The translations under genes were made by a program, and so were the position numbers. Shown here piece by piece: positions 34,203-45,475 of a DNA stretch of 64,000 nt. Origin of the DNA: Sanderia malayensis (Eukaryota; Cnidaria; Scyphozoa; Semaeostomeae; Pelagiidae); assembly GCA_013076295.1 (NCBI GenBank), contig RQOL01000764.1, positions 1-64,000 of the forward strand, written 5' to 3'. Numbering within the stretch: the stretch's first letter is position 1; each line of letters starts with the position of its first letter. Below the pieces are notes generated by a model. The model made no database searches. It worked only from the letters and a program-made list of their open reading frames with translations, and was not told the DNA's origin.

Positions 34203-36686
34203 CTGACTGATGACAGCCTCTCCTGCTTCGGAAATGTTATCGAAACAATTTCGATTATTTTCGGTTCAACTTTCCAACCTTCAAATAATAAGACAATATA
34301 ATTAATCAACATAATCTGCACATTTGTTTATAGATTCATAGTGTTCTGCGACAAAGGTTGGCTATTCCTACAAACTTTCGACTATAAAGCGTCGATAGAT
34401 GTCGTGGAAGCATGCTAATTGTATACAGTAAAATCCCGATGACTCGAGCCTCGGATAACTCAAAGCAATTTCAGTTCCCCTTGAAAGCTTTGCAAGTACT
34501 TCGTAACCCTTGATAACTCGAGCAATCGTTAACTCAAACCATTTTCATTGGTCCCTTGGAGGTTTAAGTTATCAGCACTTTACTGTATGAACTAAATCAA
34601 CAAAAGTCAAGATGCTTAGTTTGCTATACAAAATGAAGTTTCTTATATCAGGGTGAATTGTATACTATGAAGCAGTTCAAAAAGGGACCAGATGCTTAGT
34701 TTGCTATAGACAGTGAAGTTCATTACATGAAGGTTAATTTTATACCATGAAGCAGTTCAACAAGGGACCAGATGTTTCGTTTGCTATATACAGTGAAGTG
34801 TGTTATATGAGGGTGAATTGTAAGTTAGGAAGCAGTTCAAAAAGTTTGCTATATACAACTTTGCTACAAGGAAAAGAAGCGGCATTTTTAGAGATTCAAC
34901 CTCTTTCATCTTACCCTTGATGTACAATTCCTTCAAATAAGTTTTATTCCCATCATCCTCGGTTTCGATTTCAATACGAGGCTGGAAGTATTCGAGTTTA
35001 TCCTTTGTGACGTAAGTGGAAGGCTGTACCTCACCCAGCCTGTCATCGCTCTGCTTGACAACATCAGGAAGAGGCTGGTGACTTTGAAGACTTCTATTCC
35101 GATCTGAAATTAATGCAAAGCAGTATCGTAACACATGAACGTGAAAAAGCATTGAATATAGCCCACACAAGGCTATAATTAAAGACTTTGTAAGTTGATA
35201 GATGCACAAGCATTCTTGGTCTGTGTTCACAAGGGATGAACATCTAAAGTTGAGCATAGATGATCATTGAATATAGCACAAACAAGGTTATAATTCAAGA
35301 CGTTGTAGGTTAATAGACTCACAACTATTCCTGCTCTGTTTTTACAAGGAATGAATGTCTAGAGTTGAGCATAGATAAATCATAGCTAAACATGCCACAT
35401 TTAATCAATTGAACGCATTCGAGTACCAAAGCTTTAAATAGGGGGATAATTGAAGTTTGATGCTTTTAGAAAAAAACACTTGTTTGTGAGTTATAACAAG
35501 AACTTCTTCTAATAGTTAAATAAGAGTGTCTGACGCAAGATCTGAAGTTGGTTTGTAGCAAGACAATCAATAATTCTGCAGTAAGGTAACTATTTTGATC
35601 AGCATGGCATCCACTTACGACTAGATTGTGTGGTAACCATTCAGGGGCAATGCTCTTTAAAGCAATTCGTTCTCAAATGCGGGCCTCATTCGGGGTAGGG
35701 AACATTCAATGAGGCAAAGAAGGTATGTTTGCTTACTCTATCGTATACAAAGCATGGGTTTCAAAGATCGAGCATAAATGGAGCATTAAACAGCACAAAC
35801 AAGGCTATAACCTGAGCAGTTGATAGTTTGCAAAATAGTCAGTAACTTCTGACATCACAACGCCTCTCTTGAGATATCATAGAAATGAGAAACAATTTCA
35901 GGGGGCAGAACATGAAAACATTTGCTTACCCTCTCCTTTCCTTTGCTCATACTTTTTTCTGGGGGTAACAGCGAAGGGGATGCAGGTCTGTGGGGGCGTG
36001 GCGTCACCCTGATGGGTGCGAGGTCGTTGCGTTGGCATAGTTCCGTGAAATCCTTCTCAACGTTCCCCATCGGGGTGAAAGTTTCTGAAACAAAATCCAA
36101 AAAATAGAATATCGAATATGTGGGTATCTTATATGGTATTTATTAATAGAATATGTTATTCACATATATTATATCTTATTCACAAGACCTTAAATTTATG
36201 CAATCGCTGATCTGATCACACGATACAACAATTAACAACACGAAACAACCAATTAATTCAAGTCAACAAGACAAATTTTATACAATTTTGTTAAATTTTA
36301 CGGCTATGTAAAAACATTGTAAATCTTTGTGAATGTAAGTCAAAGAATATTTAAATGTTAAGAACATTCTAAAGAACGTTTTTTAAAAAATTGAAGAATG
36401 AAAGACGATTTAAAGTTTAGCCATATTGAGATGCTCTTGTAAAAAGAAATGAAGACATTATTGGGAAATCGACATTTGCAATTTCAACCCAAAACTTTGA
36501 AAATGTGACAAAGAGCCAAATATCTTAATTAATTTTAGCAAAAATCGATAATATGAGCAAAGACAACATACCACCGGAGGAACGAAGGACAGATATTTGT
36601 TTATCAGAAAATTGTTTCTTTGGTGATGTTGTTGATCTTCGATGTTGCTGACGTGAGCTGCCAGCGGATTTTCGCTCGGTCGCCAT
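34203..36686 (-). CDS. LRRC71-like leucine-rich-repeat protein, 5' exons only
   Basis: Minus-strand exon 1 is 36572-36686, starting MATERKSAGSSRQQHRRSTT in a good context (AAAATGGCG), phase 1. Exon 2 is 35930-36084 and joins it in phase (ETFTPMGNVEKDF). Later exons are 34915-35103 (ending YLKELYIKG) and 34203-34278 (WKVEPKIIEIVSITFPKQ), which join in phase 1. Exon 2 ends in phase 0 while 34915-35103 starts in phase 1, so one exon in 35104-35929 is missing from my model. The ELYIKGWKVE...FPK pattern resembles the segment before the repeats in LRRC71-like ciliary LRR proteins; this is from memory. The LRR exons themselves should lie to the left but were not found; the intronless block at 31.2-34.2 kb occupies that space. 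Confidence 0.5.
34424..34587. mobile_element. Pogo/Tigger-like MITE in an LRRC71-like intron
   Basis: Starts TACAGTAAAATCCCGATGAC and ends ATCAGCACTTTACTGTA, imperfect inverted ends with TA edges. Inside, TAACTCGAG and TAACTCAAA repeat. A related, one-ended piece is at 54180-54275. Confidence 0.6.
34611..34850. repeat. Tandem repeat, three units of 80 bp
   Basis: GATGCTTAGTTTGCTATA recurs at 34611, 34691 and (as GATGTTTCGTTTGCTATA) 34771, exactly 80 bp apart. Each unit includes GGTGAATTGTA and AAGCAGTTCAA. Confidence 0.8.
35140..35380. repeat. Tandem repeat, two units of about 115 bp, third partial at 35770-35830
   Basis: Both units contain ATTGAATATAGC..ACACAAGG.TATAATT and end with GTTGAGCATAGAT. 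A third partial copy with CACAAACAAGGCTATAA lies near 35795. All lie in LRRC71-like introns. Confidence 0.65.
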
Positions 36687-36810
36687 TTTTAAATAAAAAC
36701 TTTGCAAATTTATGCAGAACAAATGAAAACTATTTCAATTCAGCGATGAGCTGCAAACGTGGAAAGCAACCTGACTTCGGTAATTCAGAATTAAGAATAT
36801 CACAACAGCC

Positions 36811-37251
36811 CAGGGTTGCCAGGTCGAAAAATTTCTTAAATCCAAATCATGCGTGACAAAAATCCAGATTAATCCAAATTTCAAAACGAGGCTTTAAAAC
36901 AATAGAATCTTCTATAATGAAAACGAGGCTCATTGTCAAAGGAAATATTTCTCAGTCATGATACTCCCAAGATACTTCCGGAGAACAAAAGCAACAGGTT
37001 TTCATTGTCAAATGTGTTTGGATATTGAAATTGCTTTTGGATTCTCAATTTTCATTACATACAGTTGTGAGATTTCTTTTGTTATTGAGCTTGCTTTTAA
37101 ATAAAATCTTCGAAATATGGAAATTCTCTGATAAATCCAAAATTAATCCAGATTTTCGGTCAAATCCAAATGATTTTTTCAAATCCAAACGAGTTCTTAA
37201 AAATCCAGATTTCTGGAATTTGGATTTGAAAAATCCAAACTGGCAACCCTG
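36811..37251. mobile_element. hAT MITE with 8-bp target duplication
   Basis: Starts CAGGGTTGCCAG and ends CTGGCAACCCTG. It is flanked on both sides by CAACAGCC (36803-36810 and 37252-37259), the 8-bp duplication of hAT elements. The interior is an A-rich foldback with repeated AAATCCAAA. It sits about 125 bp upstream of the LRRC71-like start codon. Confidence 0.9.
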
Positions 37252-37259
37252 CAACAGCC

Positions 37260-38929
37260 TAGGCTTTGAAAAGCACTTGATTGCTTCGATTAATTTATCA
37301 ATATATTTTGTTGTTACTTTCCATGTAAAGACTACCGCAAATTAAAACAAAAAATCCGCACAAATCCTTTTACCTCCCAATGAGAATAATTCAAACAATG
37401 GATTATCAAAAGAAGTCAATTTTGAAAAGATGGCATCTTTTGATGAAAGAAAACTCAAATGGGTAATTTTCTCTCGAGAAGTTGCATTGCGTGATTACAA
37501 ACATTTTTCTTTTGTTTCGAGATTAATCCGAAGTTTTCAATCTAGCCCAGAGGTATTTGGCGATAATCTTGTTAAAATTGCTAGAAAATAAATGAGAGGT
37601 GATTTTCTAAGCCACTGAGCCATTAAAATCTAACTAGAGGTTACAGAAAAGAGAAATTGGAGATGAGAAAGAAAATAAATAAATATTTAATAATGTTTTG
37701 TAAATTTGTTAAATTCCCAAGACTCCCCCTGGTCAATAAGCAATTTATGACACACCCGCAAAGACCCATGAACAGGTAAACCTTCCCTGGCAGCATTGCA
37801 ACGTAATTCACAGCAAATGAAAAAGAACATACCAGAACATGCTTTACACTTGTGCTGCATCACTTTGATCAGCATAAAAACTCATTTTCACTCTAAAATA
37901 TATGACTTAATTCATCCCTGCATGTTAACAGTGAAACGCGAACTGACCAGTGTTGGTAAACACGTTTTTGAAAAAATTTAAAACCGAGTTTTCGACAAAA
38001 AAGGCTTAAAAACAGTAAATGAAATGGAATTTCGAATATCTCAAAATTTAACGATGGCCTTGCAGGGTGTAGAGTTGGGTGATAATTCAGATGAATACAA
38101 CAGTGAAACGAAATAGAACAAAATTATTGAACGCATTCGAATTGCGCCCGTTATCAGGGATAAAATTGGGAAAGGCAAATGTGGTTAATAAAATTGTGAA
38201 GTGATTGCTAAAGTCGTTTGAAGTTTGTGCCTTTAGTGAAAAACAGTAGCAAAGCATTTTCTAATGGTTGAATAAACAATAAAAAACATATTTGCGGTAA
38301 TATTGTAAGAACGTAACATCAGTAAGTAACATCATCAAAAATAAGTTTAAATTGGATAGCATCTGGTACGTTTATATCCCCCGCCATAGTGGACAAAACT
38401 GTTATATCTCATTTATACGGTTGCGTCAAATATATAGGGTGTATTTTGAAATTTACTCCTTAAAATGCACTCTTTATAGGGTTTAAATTGTTTCAGTTAT
38501 AAGGTCTAAATTGCTTCATTTATAGGGTCTAATTTGCTCACATATATAAAGTGAGTGCGCAAAGAGAGTGCGCAGTAGCAAAGCCTGTGATACTTCCCGC
38601 CAGAAACCTATGTCTATGTAAACATTAAAAAAATTGTTGAAGAGGGGAGAAAATTCCTTAGGAGACTTGTGAGGTTACAAAAAAACTATCAACCCGCAAA
38701 CTCCTCACAACTCCCCCTGCAACAATCTTGTTCCCTCAGAAAGACCCCTTTGATCATCGAGTAAAAATAATCTTGTCTATGTTTAAAAAGACCATCTTTC
38801 CAGACAAAAATGTCAGGGGGACCAGGGGATGAACAATACATGCAAATTGAATCAAACCTCTTACGGAACCTTGTAGCTACAACGTGGCCAGGTCATAGCA
38901 AAAAACAGCGGATAAAAGTCACGCTTTAT
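37260..38929. other. Intergenic, no gene supported
   Basis: No coding or repeat structure beyond short local repeats such as TTTATAGGGT near 38470-38535. Confidence 0.5.
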
Positions 38930-39450
38930 ACTTATAACTTAAGAACCACTCCACAGATCGCAACATGAAAAGTATCTATGTAACCGGAATTTATCTGGGA
39001 GTGTCCTCAGCGAAAAATGTTTTACGAAACGTTTAGAATTTAAAGAGTAAAACCAGGAAAGTAACGGGTAGTTGAAATAAAATGTGACGGAATTTTCGAT
39101 TTCTCAGATCTATTGTGACGTCAAATAAATCACCAGTCTGTATCTGTCTGGTTGTGGGATACATGCTTCTTGATTCAATTCGAAGTACACAGTTCAAAAA
39201 AGTTAATTAAAATCTGATATTCATTCAAAGTACACAGTTCATTAATATAGCGCGAAGAGGCGCGAAGCGCTGAGGAAATGGACGATAGTAAATCGCAAAG
39301 CGCAGAGCGCAGAGGAAGTGGATACCGAAACAGAATAAAAAATTTACGATAGGCTAGCATGTACGTGAGCTAATTTTTTCCTGACAAAGTATCTACTTAA
39401 ATAAAGGCCATTCGCCGAAATCTCAACCCGGCATCGACGGGTAACAGGGC
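38930..39450 (-). mobile_element. Retroelement-like dispersed repeat, copy 1
   Basis: Two blocks (about 38930-39165 and 39375-39445) match 55295-55780 in inverse orientation. They share TCTATTGTGACGTCA, CGAAATCTCAACCCGGCATC and CCACTCCACAGATCGCAA. The copy at 55.3 kb ends in a (TACA)n microsatellite, which suggests a SINE- or LINE-tail-like 3' end. No coding frame. Confidence 0.65.
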
Positions 39451-39510
39451 TAATTAAACAATATTTCTGGTCAATACAGCCTAAGTGTATGTACATTTTC
39501 ATTGTCCGAA

Positions 39511-39880
39511 TACACGCTTTGTTTTTTATAAGAGGCTCCAGTTTCAGCCTGATGTTTCTTATTTTTCTGTATCATTTCAGCCCAAGGTGTTTCTTATTCT
39601 GTTTCTTATTTTTGCACACAAATGGCAGCATAGATTACATAAAAAATTGATTTATGTGACGTTGAACCAATTTCTATGCGTTAAGTTTGTTTAATGGCTG
39701 TTTAGCGCTATCTATTGTTCTGTTCTTGCAGTGGTTTGTTACTTTCGATTGTTGCTGATATTTAATTTCTTGAGTTTTGTTGAATCTTAGCCTGCCTTGT
39801 TTCTTATGCTGTTCATATTTTTTGGCGTTATGTTAGCCTGGTGTTTCTTATAAAGGTTGTTCTTATAAAAAAAACGTGTA
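39511..39880. mobile_element. Tc1/mariner-like MITE (TACACG family), copy 3
   Basis: Starts TACACGCTTTGTTTTTTATA and ends TTATAAAAAAAACGTGTA with TA edges. Inside, GTTTCTTATT recurs. Same family as 2425-2820. Confidence 0.7.
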
Positions 39881-40749
39881 CCCCAATATGCGCAGCTCGC
39901 TAATATGACGTCAGATGAAAAACTACATTAAAAAATATCGAAGGGAAAATTGAAACTTTGCGACAAGATCAAGAAAACAGAAAAGAAAGAAAACGGCAAA
40001 ACAGGGAGCGTACAAACAATACATTGTCCGTACGCTCCCTGCCGCAAAGGACATTGCTAATTCACATCACAATGAAAAGCAACCAGGTATGATTAACTGT
40101 GGACTCACCCCCAAAAAAAACAAATTAATTATAATAACCTTTCACGCTCCAAATCTTTTAACACAAGCTAGGCCTCATGAGGCATCAAGAATAACTCAAG
40201 CATCTAAAACAAAAAGAATAAACATAACACTAAAAAAATTGCAAACGGACAAACATAACTTCCAATTACTGAGGTAAATGAAAAAAATAGAAAAAGAAGA
40301 TATTATTCGAATCAACAGGATAATATCATCAACAGGAAGAAAAAAGTACCAACAATGATTAAGAAGGAATAACATGGAACAAAGGGGAGGTGGATTCAAC
40401 AAGGATCAAGAAGTATCTCCTTCAACGATCCCCATCAATTGCAGTAACAATAAAAGAATATTATAAAAGAATAAAAGAATATTGACGTTGACAAGTAAAA
40501 GAATATTCGCTCAACCACAACGTTGCTAGTTGGGGCATCAACGTTGCTTTACAAATCCAATTCGACTAAAATTGATCAAAAATCAGTTTACAAGCAAGTG
40601 AATTGGACTGTGAGCATCTCATCTTAACATACCCCCGTAGGGCCTATTTGGTAGCTGAGCGAGTGGCAAGCTCCGTATTAAATTAGCGCATGAGGGATGT
40701 GTGAGGCAATATTTAGTAAATAACGCCATGTTGAGATATACATCCATAC
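39881..40749. other. Intergenic, no gene supported
   Basis: A-rich; contains a short palindrome around GGGAGCGTACAAACAATACA-TTGTCCGTACGCTCCC (40003-40040). Nothing else supported. Confidence 0.5.
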
Positions 40750-41222
40750 TTCTGTGGCAAGCAACGTTGCTACAACGTTGAAAAAACGTTGATGTCCAAC
40801 GTTGTATCTACGTTGAAATTATGTTGGAAATGAAAGTTTTTGTCAACGTTGAAGTTCAACGTTGACACAACGTTTGTGTTGCAACTATTTTTCAACGTTG
40901 ATATTATGTTGAATCGACGTTTAATTAACGTTTTTTCCACGTACGTCCACCTAAAAGCATTCATTATTTATTTCACAATTTTTAGTTCAACATAATCCTC
41001 TCACAAGCTCATAATAGAGCTAAACTTATTTCGTGTATTTGGAACAGGGCAAGTTTCGTATAGATAAATAAAGACAAGCTATACATTTGCAACAATTCAT
41101 TGTAAATTCATCCTTCTATGTTTACACAAAAAATAAAAAGTTCGTATACTTTTTTGAAACTAAATTATATCTTTGCTTATTTTATTTCTTTCCACCATCT
41201 TTTCTAAGTCTTTCAACTTTTA

Positions 41223-41603
41223 GGCCCTGTTTATATGAGCGAAATTATCCCACCTTCCAGCCTATGAGCTGAGAGGTGAGATCCGATCATTTCATACTGT
41301 CCTTTATATTTTTCACATTGCGTTTATATGAAAAACGATTTATCCCAGTGAAGTGAGATCCTGCTCTCAGCCAGCCGGATCTCACCTGTTGGGATGAAAA
41401 TTTTCCATGTAAACTCAAAACAGCCTGAGAGGTGAGATAAAATCGGCTTTTGTGCGCAAGCGCTAATTAAGTACAAAAGAGCCGAATAGAGGCTACAAGC
41501 TGGAAGGTGAGATGAAAGTATCATATAAACATACGCTGATTTCATCCCACTTCTCAGCTCGTAGGCTGGAAGGTGGGATAATTTTGCTCATATAAACAGG
41601 GCC
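41223..41603. mobile_element. PIF/Harbinger-like MITE
   Basis: Ends GGCCCTGTTTATATGAGC and GCTCATATAAACAGGGCC, flanked by TTA on both sides (41220-41222 and 41604-41606), the 3-bp duplication typical of PIF/Harbinger. Inner repeats of CTGAGAGGTGAGAT type. 381 bp, non-coding. Confidence 0.85.
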
Positions 41604-41838
41604 TTAGTAGTTGGCAAGAATGCTGTTAATTTCAGTTTCCATCGCCTTTTTCCTGGATATTGGAGAACCACAACTAGAAGAAAAGAGAATGCAAAATTTA
41701 ATTCCTGACAAAGCTCCATAACATGTTACTCGCAAATTTTACAGTTTTAAATAACTTCTAGTTCTGAAACTATCAAGGAATGGCAATTGGAGAGTTGATG
41801 TTAATTAACACTTAAAAACATGATAGGCCTACCGAATA

Positions 41839-43524
41839 TTAAAGTGCCCCTACGGCTTTTTTTTTATTAGCTAAAAGTATAGAATCGAATGCGCTGATTC
41901 TGATACCGTTTATATTTTTTGATCTGATGAGTAGTTGTTGAGTTACGAGTGATTGCGTTCACACTTTCGTGTCTCACTTTTAGGACTGGGTCGATCCCAC
42001 TATGACATCATAGTGGGAACCCTGTAGTCAGTGGCAGCGGGCGTAGGCCTACATTCAGTATTATAATAGATAATGTTGTTTGCGCTTTGTGTTGTCTCGT
42101 TATGTGTATTCGTGGGTATTTGTGCAATTTTGGTGATCAGAATTGAATAGAAAGTTTCCATAAATTAAACATTCTTAGTCGGATAGTAGTTCATGACAGT
42201 AGGGATTGCAGTGCCGAGGAATGCGAAGATGGCGAGGGGATAGGATTGGTCGTATCGTAGAGTAAAGCAGACCGATGATAGTGATACCGATGAAGGAGAA
42301 CCTGATGCATTTGGTCCTATTTGGCTGAGAACTCTTTCGCTGAAAGCTATGAAAGAAATGTGAGCGAGAAAAGAAATGTTGAAAGAGAACTTTCTGGGCA
42401 ATTAACTGGATCTGAACTATCATGTTTCTGTTGTGTATCTGATGAAGTAAAAGTGTATCAAAATTCTATACGTAATATGATTTAGGCCATGGCCATATCC
42501 ATCCGTGTCGGTCAACCTTTGTGGTTGAAGAAACTTGAAACGATTCGATTTTCATTAGATACAGCAAGTGTAGAAAATGTGCAACACAATTCTTTATTAC
42601 TACACATGAATTTCGTTATTGCACCGAAATTGATGGTTGCATGTTGGCATTTTCTAACTGCGAAGTTTAGAATTTCGTCCATCGTTGCGAATTGATGAAA
42701 TCTATCCATTTCCTTCTCGTCACAGCTTCAGGGCGATCGTCCTGATAAAGCTGAATCCTGTGAAGCTCTATAAATCTTAATTTATCCACTGTATTTAAAC
42801 ACATCGATATGGCATATTTTCCCAATCAGTTTCTCATATAAATCTAACAATTTTCAGGTCTTGTCAAATATCTGTGATCATGTTTTCGATCCTATTGAAA
42901 TCCCGTACTGTTTTACATTGCACGGCCTACGCCCGCCGCCACTGAGCACAACGAGCAGCCACTACATTGGAATTTTGTAATTCCTCCCCACAGCTGCAAA
43001 CTCATCACAAGCCTTTCAAATTTCAATGCCATAATGCGCCGACCTGTTTCTAATCATCAAAGTCAAAAAAACAAATATCGAGTTCATAGTATGAGAGAAA
43101 ATCGACGTCAGATTTGTTCCTTCAGTACGGAAAGAAACGGGGCTCCCACTATTATCAGTATCGATTGAATTTGAATTAAAGAAGTGAATTTGAACGAAAA
43201 AGAAACCGAATCACCAAAGACTCTTCTGTCAAGAAAATAACTGTGAGTTTGTCGTAATATTAATAACCTGTTGTGTTGAACCTTCGTCGTTGAACCCACG
43301 TGTAAAACCCCCTTGTAAGTGGTTTTACACTATGATGTCATAGTGGGATCGACCCAGTCCTAAAAGTGAGACAAGGAAAATGGCGAAAATGACGAAACAT
43401 CGACACTTTCACACGTTATAACTCGTGAACTACGCGTCTGATTTAAAAATTATTTTCAGATCTGAAGTCAGCGTACCGAGTTTTATTGAATTCACAAATA
43501 AAAAAAAGCCGTAGGGGCACTTTA
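41839..43524. mobile_element. TTAA-flanked DNA transposon, family B
   Basis: TTAAAGTGCCCCTACGGC at the left and GCCGTAGGGGCACTTTAA at the right. A second inverted pair lies inside: CACTTTTAGGACTGGGTCG near 41970 and its complement near 43355, next to CACTATGACATCATAGTG palindromes. The middle has short frames with acidic stretches (such as DTDEGEPDAFGPIWL near 42280) that may be captured host or transposon coding remains. Pieces of the family occur at 21484, 57440-57560 and 58255-58355. Confidence 0.85.
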
Positions 43525-44640
43525 AGTGCTTTTTGTTCTTTCTCTTTATCGACTTCAACTTTGTAACAGCGTTTTCAGTTTTAATTTCCTGCATAAATCA
43601 ACCAAACTATTGGTATAAAATACCCTTAAAAATGTAAACCCTTTAAATAATTATTTGCTTTACGATTATCAAATCATGAAAACTTGAATAATTGATGTTC
43701 ATAAAAGCTTGAAAATACAAGACTTACCAAATGGATTCTTTGACATATTTTCTGTTGCAACTTTTGCTTTGGATTTTATCCAAGTATCGAAGGGACCAAA
43801 TGGTTGAGACTTTTGCAGAACACAGCTTTTAAATGACAACGTTGGTGTAACTTTACTCAAATATATTTTTCTCAGATGTTAGTAAAGTTTTCTGTCAAGG
43901 AATTCTTGTAATTTAAATTTCAAACATTGAACTAACCGCCAAAAATCCCTCACTTTGAAACTCTGTCAAAAAGTGTAAAAGTTTTGTTGCTTGGAAACAA
44001 AAGAACAGTGCCTTCCATTTTCGAAGGCAAAACAAAAGGAAGGGCGGGAATAATTTGCGACATTGCAGAGGTTGTGTAAACATAGAAAGATGAATTTACA
44101 ATTAATTATTGCAAATATAAAGTATTTTTATTTATCTACGCAAAACTTGCGCTGTTCCAAATACACGGAAAAAGTTTAGCTCTCTTATGAGGCTGTAAGA
44201 GGATTATGTTGAATCAAAAATTGTGAAATAAATAATGAGTGCTTTGTGTGGACGTACGTGGAAATCACGTTGATTAAACGTTGATTCAAGAACATACTGC
44301 AAACATTGAAAAATGGTTGTAAGAAAAACGTTGTCTCGACGTTGATCTTCAACCTTGACAAAAACTTGTCTTTAACTTTGCTTTCATAGCAATAGTTAAC
44401 TTCTTTATCATATTAGAGTTATTCATTCACATCAAACTTTGCAATGCGATCAGTGTTAGAAAAATACTAAAGTCTATTCAACGTTGATTCAACGTAGTAT
44501 GAACGAAATATCTCAACGTTGTTTTCGGGTTGAGATATCGACGTTGATAAAACGTTGAACAGACGTTGATCAACGTGCTAACCAAATTTCAACGTCATAT
44601 CCACGTTGAATCAACGACGCATTGCCCACTGGGATGTTGG

Positions 44641-45475
44641 TTCTCTATTGGAGCGAGTACATCTGATTATTCGTGGAGTCCAACGCAAGTGACGGTTACG
44701 AATAACTTCTGTTGTTTTCAACTGAAATAAACAAAATATATTAGATGAAAAATGATTAACTGATTGATCAATGATTCTGCTTTACAGACCCAGAAATAGC
44801 CTTGCTTAAAAGAGAGTACATGTCAGATAAAAATCTTCTTTGTTAAAGAACGCAGGGTGCCAGTTTTGACAATACACCGTTGCCATTTAAATTTAATTGA
44901 ATGTTTCGTGGGAAACTATTTGGCCCTTTTTGTGGTGGTAATTTCCAATGTTATTCCACAGTGATAGCTAGTTCACGAACCATATCAGAAACGTTGTTCT
45001 GAAATTGGTGGATAACCCTTGCGAGATCAATGTTTCTCCATATTGAACAACAAAATGAATAAAATTAATAGAAATTCAACTAGAACAGAAGCTACAAAGT
45101 AGACTAGTTTCTCTACTTTATAATCTCTTTGCGTCACTCTTGTGAGGCTTTTGATCTCTCCTCGTGCTTCACCGTAACAGGCTTTATGATGGGTTAAGCA
45201 TGTAACTCTTTGTTTATACTTGATATCCTCCATTTTCTCTTTTCTATAATTTGACTTACAGGATATATGTTGGGTATAATCTGTCTTGTGATCCCGAAAG
45301 CACAAAACTCCGAGTAACAGAGAACTAATCTAGTTTCTTGCTTCTGCTCTATTGATACTTGTACTTCTGTAAATCGAGCATTGTGATATCAGTATATAGA
45401 CAACACGCATCCATATACAGTAAATCAAATTAATGTTAAGATTCAAGTTGTTTTGTTTAAAAATATCATAAATAC
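44641..45475. other. Region downstream of the lectin gene
   Basis: A minus-strand open stretch at 45027-45305 ends in a strongly hydrophobic segment (VYFVASVLVEFLLILFILLFN). It could be a 3' exon giving the lectin gene a membrane anchor. The splice phase from the donor at 45475 to the ACAAGACAG acceptor does not lead into that frame, so I leave it as a possibility. Confidence 0.3.

Larger units (their letters stand above)
40750..44640. mobile_element. Composite element with CAACGTTG-repeat inverted arms
   Basis: Left arm about 40755-41130 and right arm about 44070-44625 are inverted copies. The outer parts are dense in CAACGTTGA/AACGTTGAT variants. The inner parts match closely: CATAATCCTCTCACAAGCTCATA against TATGAGGCTGTAAGAGGATTATG, and GTAAATTCATCCTTCTATGTTTACAC against its complement. 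No transposase frame is seen. A Harbinger MITE (41223-41603) and a TTAA element (41839-43524) are nested inside. The minisatellite-like arms recall the MULE at 5498-11655. Exact outer ends and any target duplication are not clear. Confidence 0.65.

Noticed and set aside
34784..35257. 157-codon minus frame as a single-exon gene
   Set aside because: Only 34915-35103 is bounded by good splice sites and joins the neighbouring exon; the rest is intron and tandem repeat.
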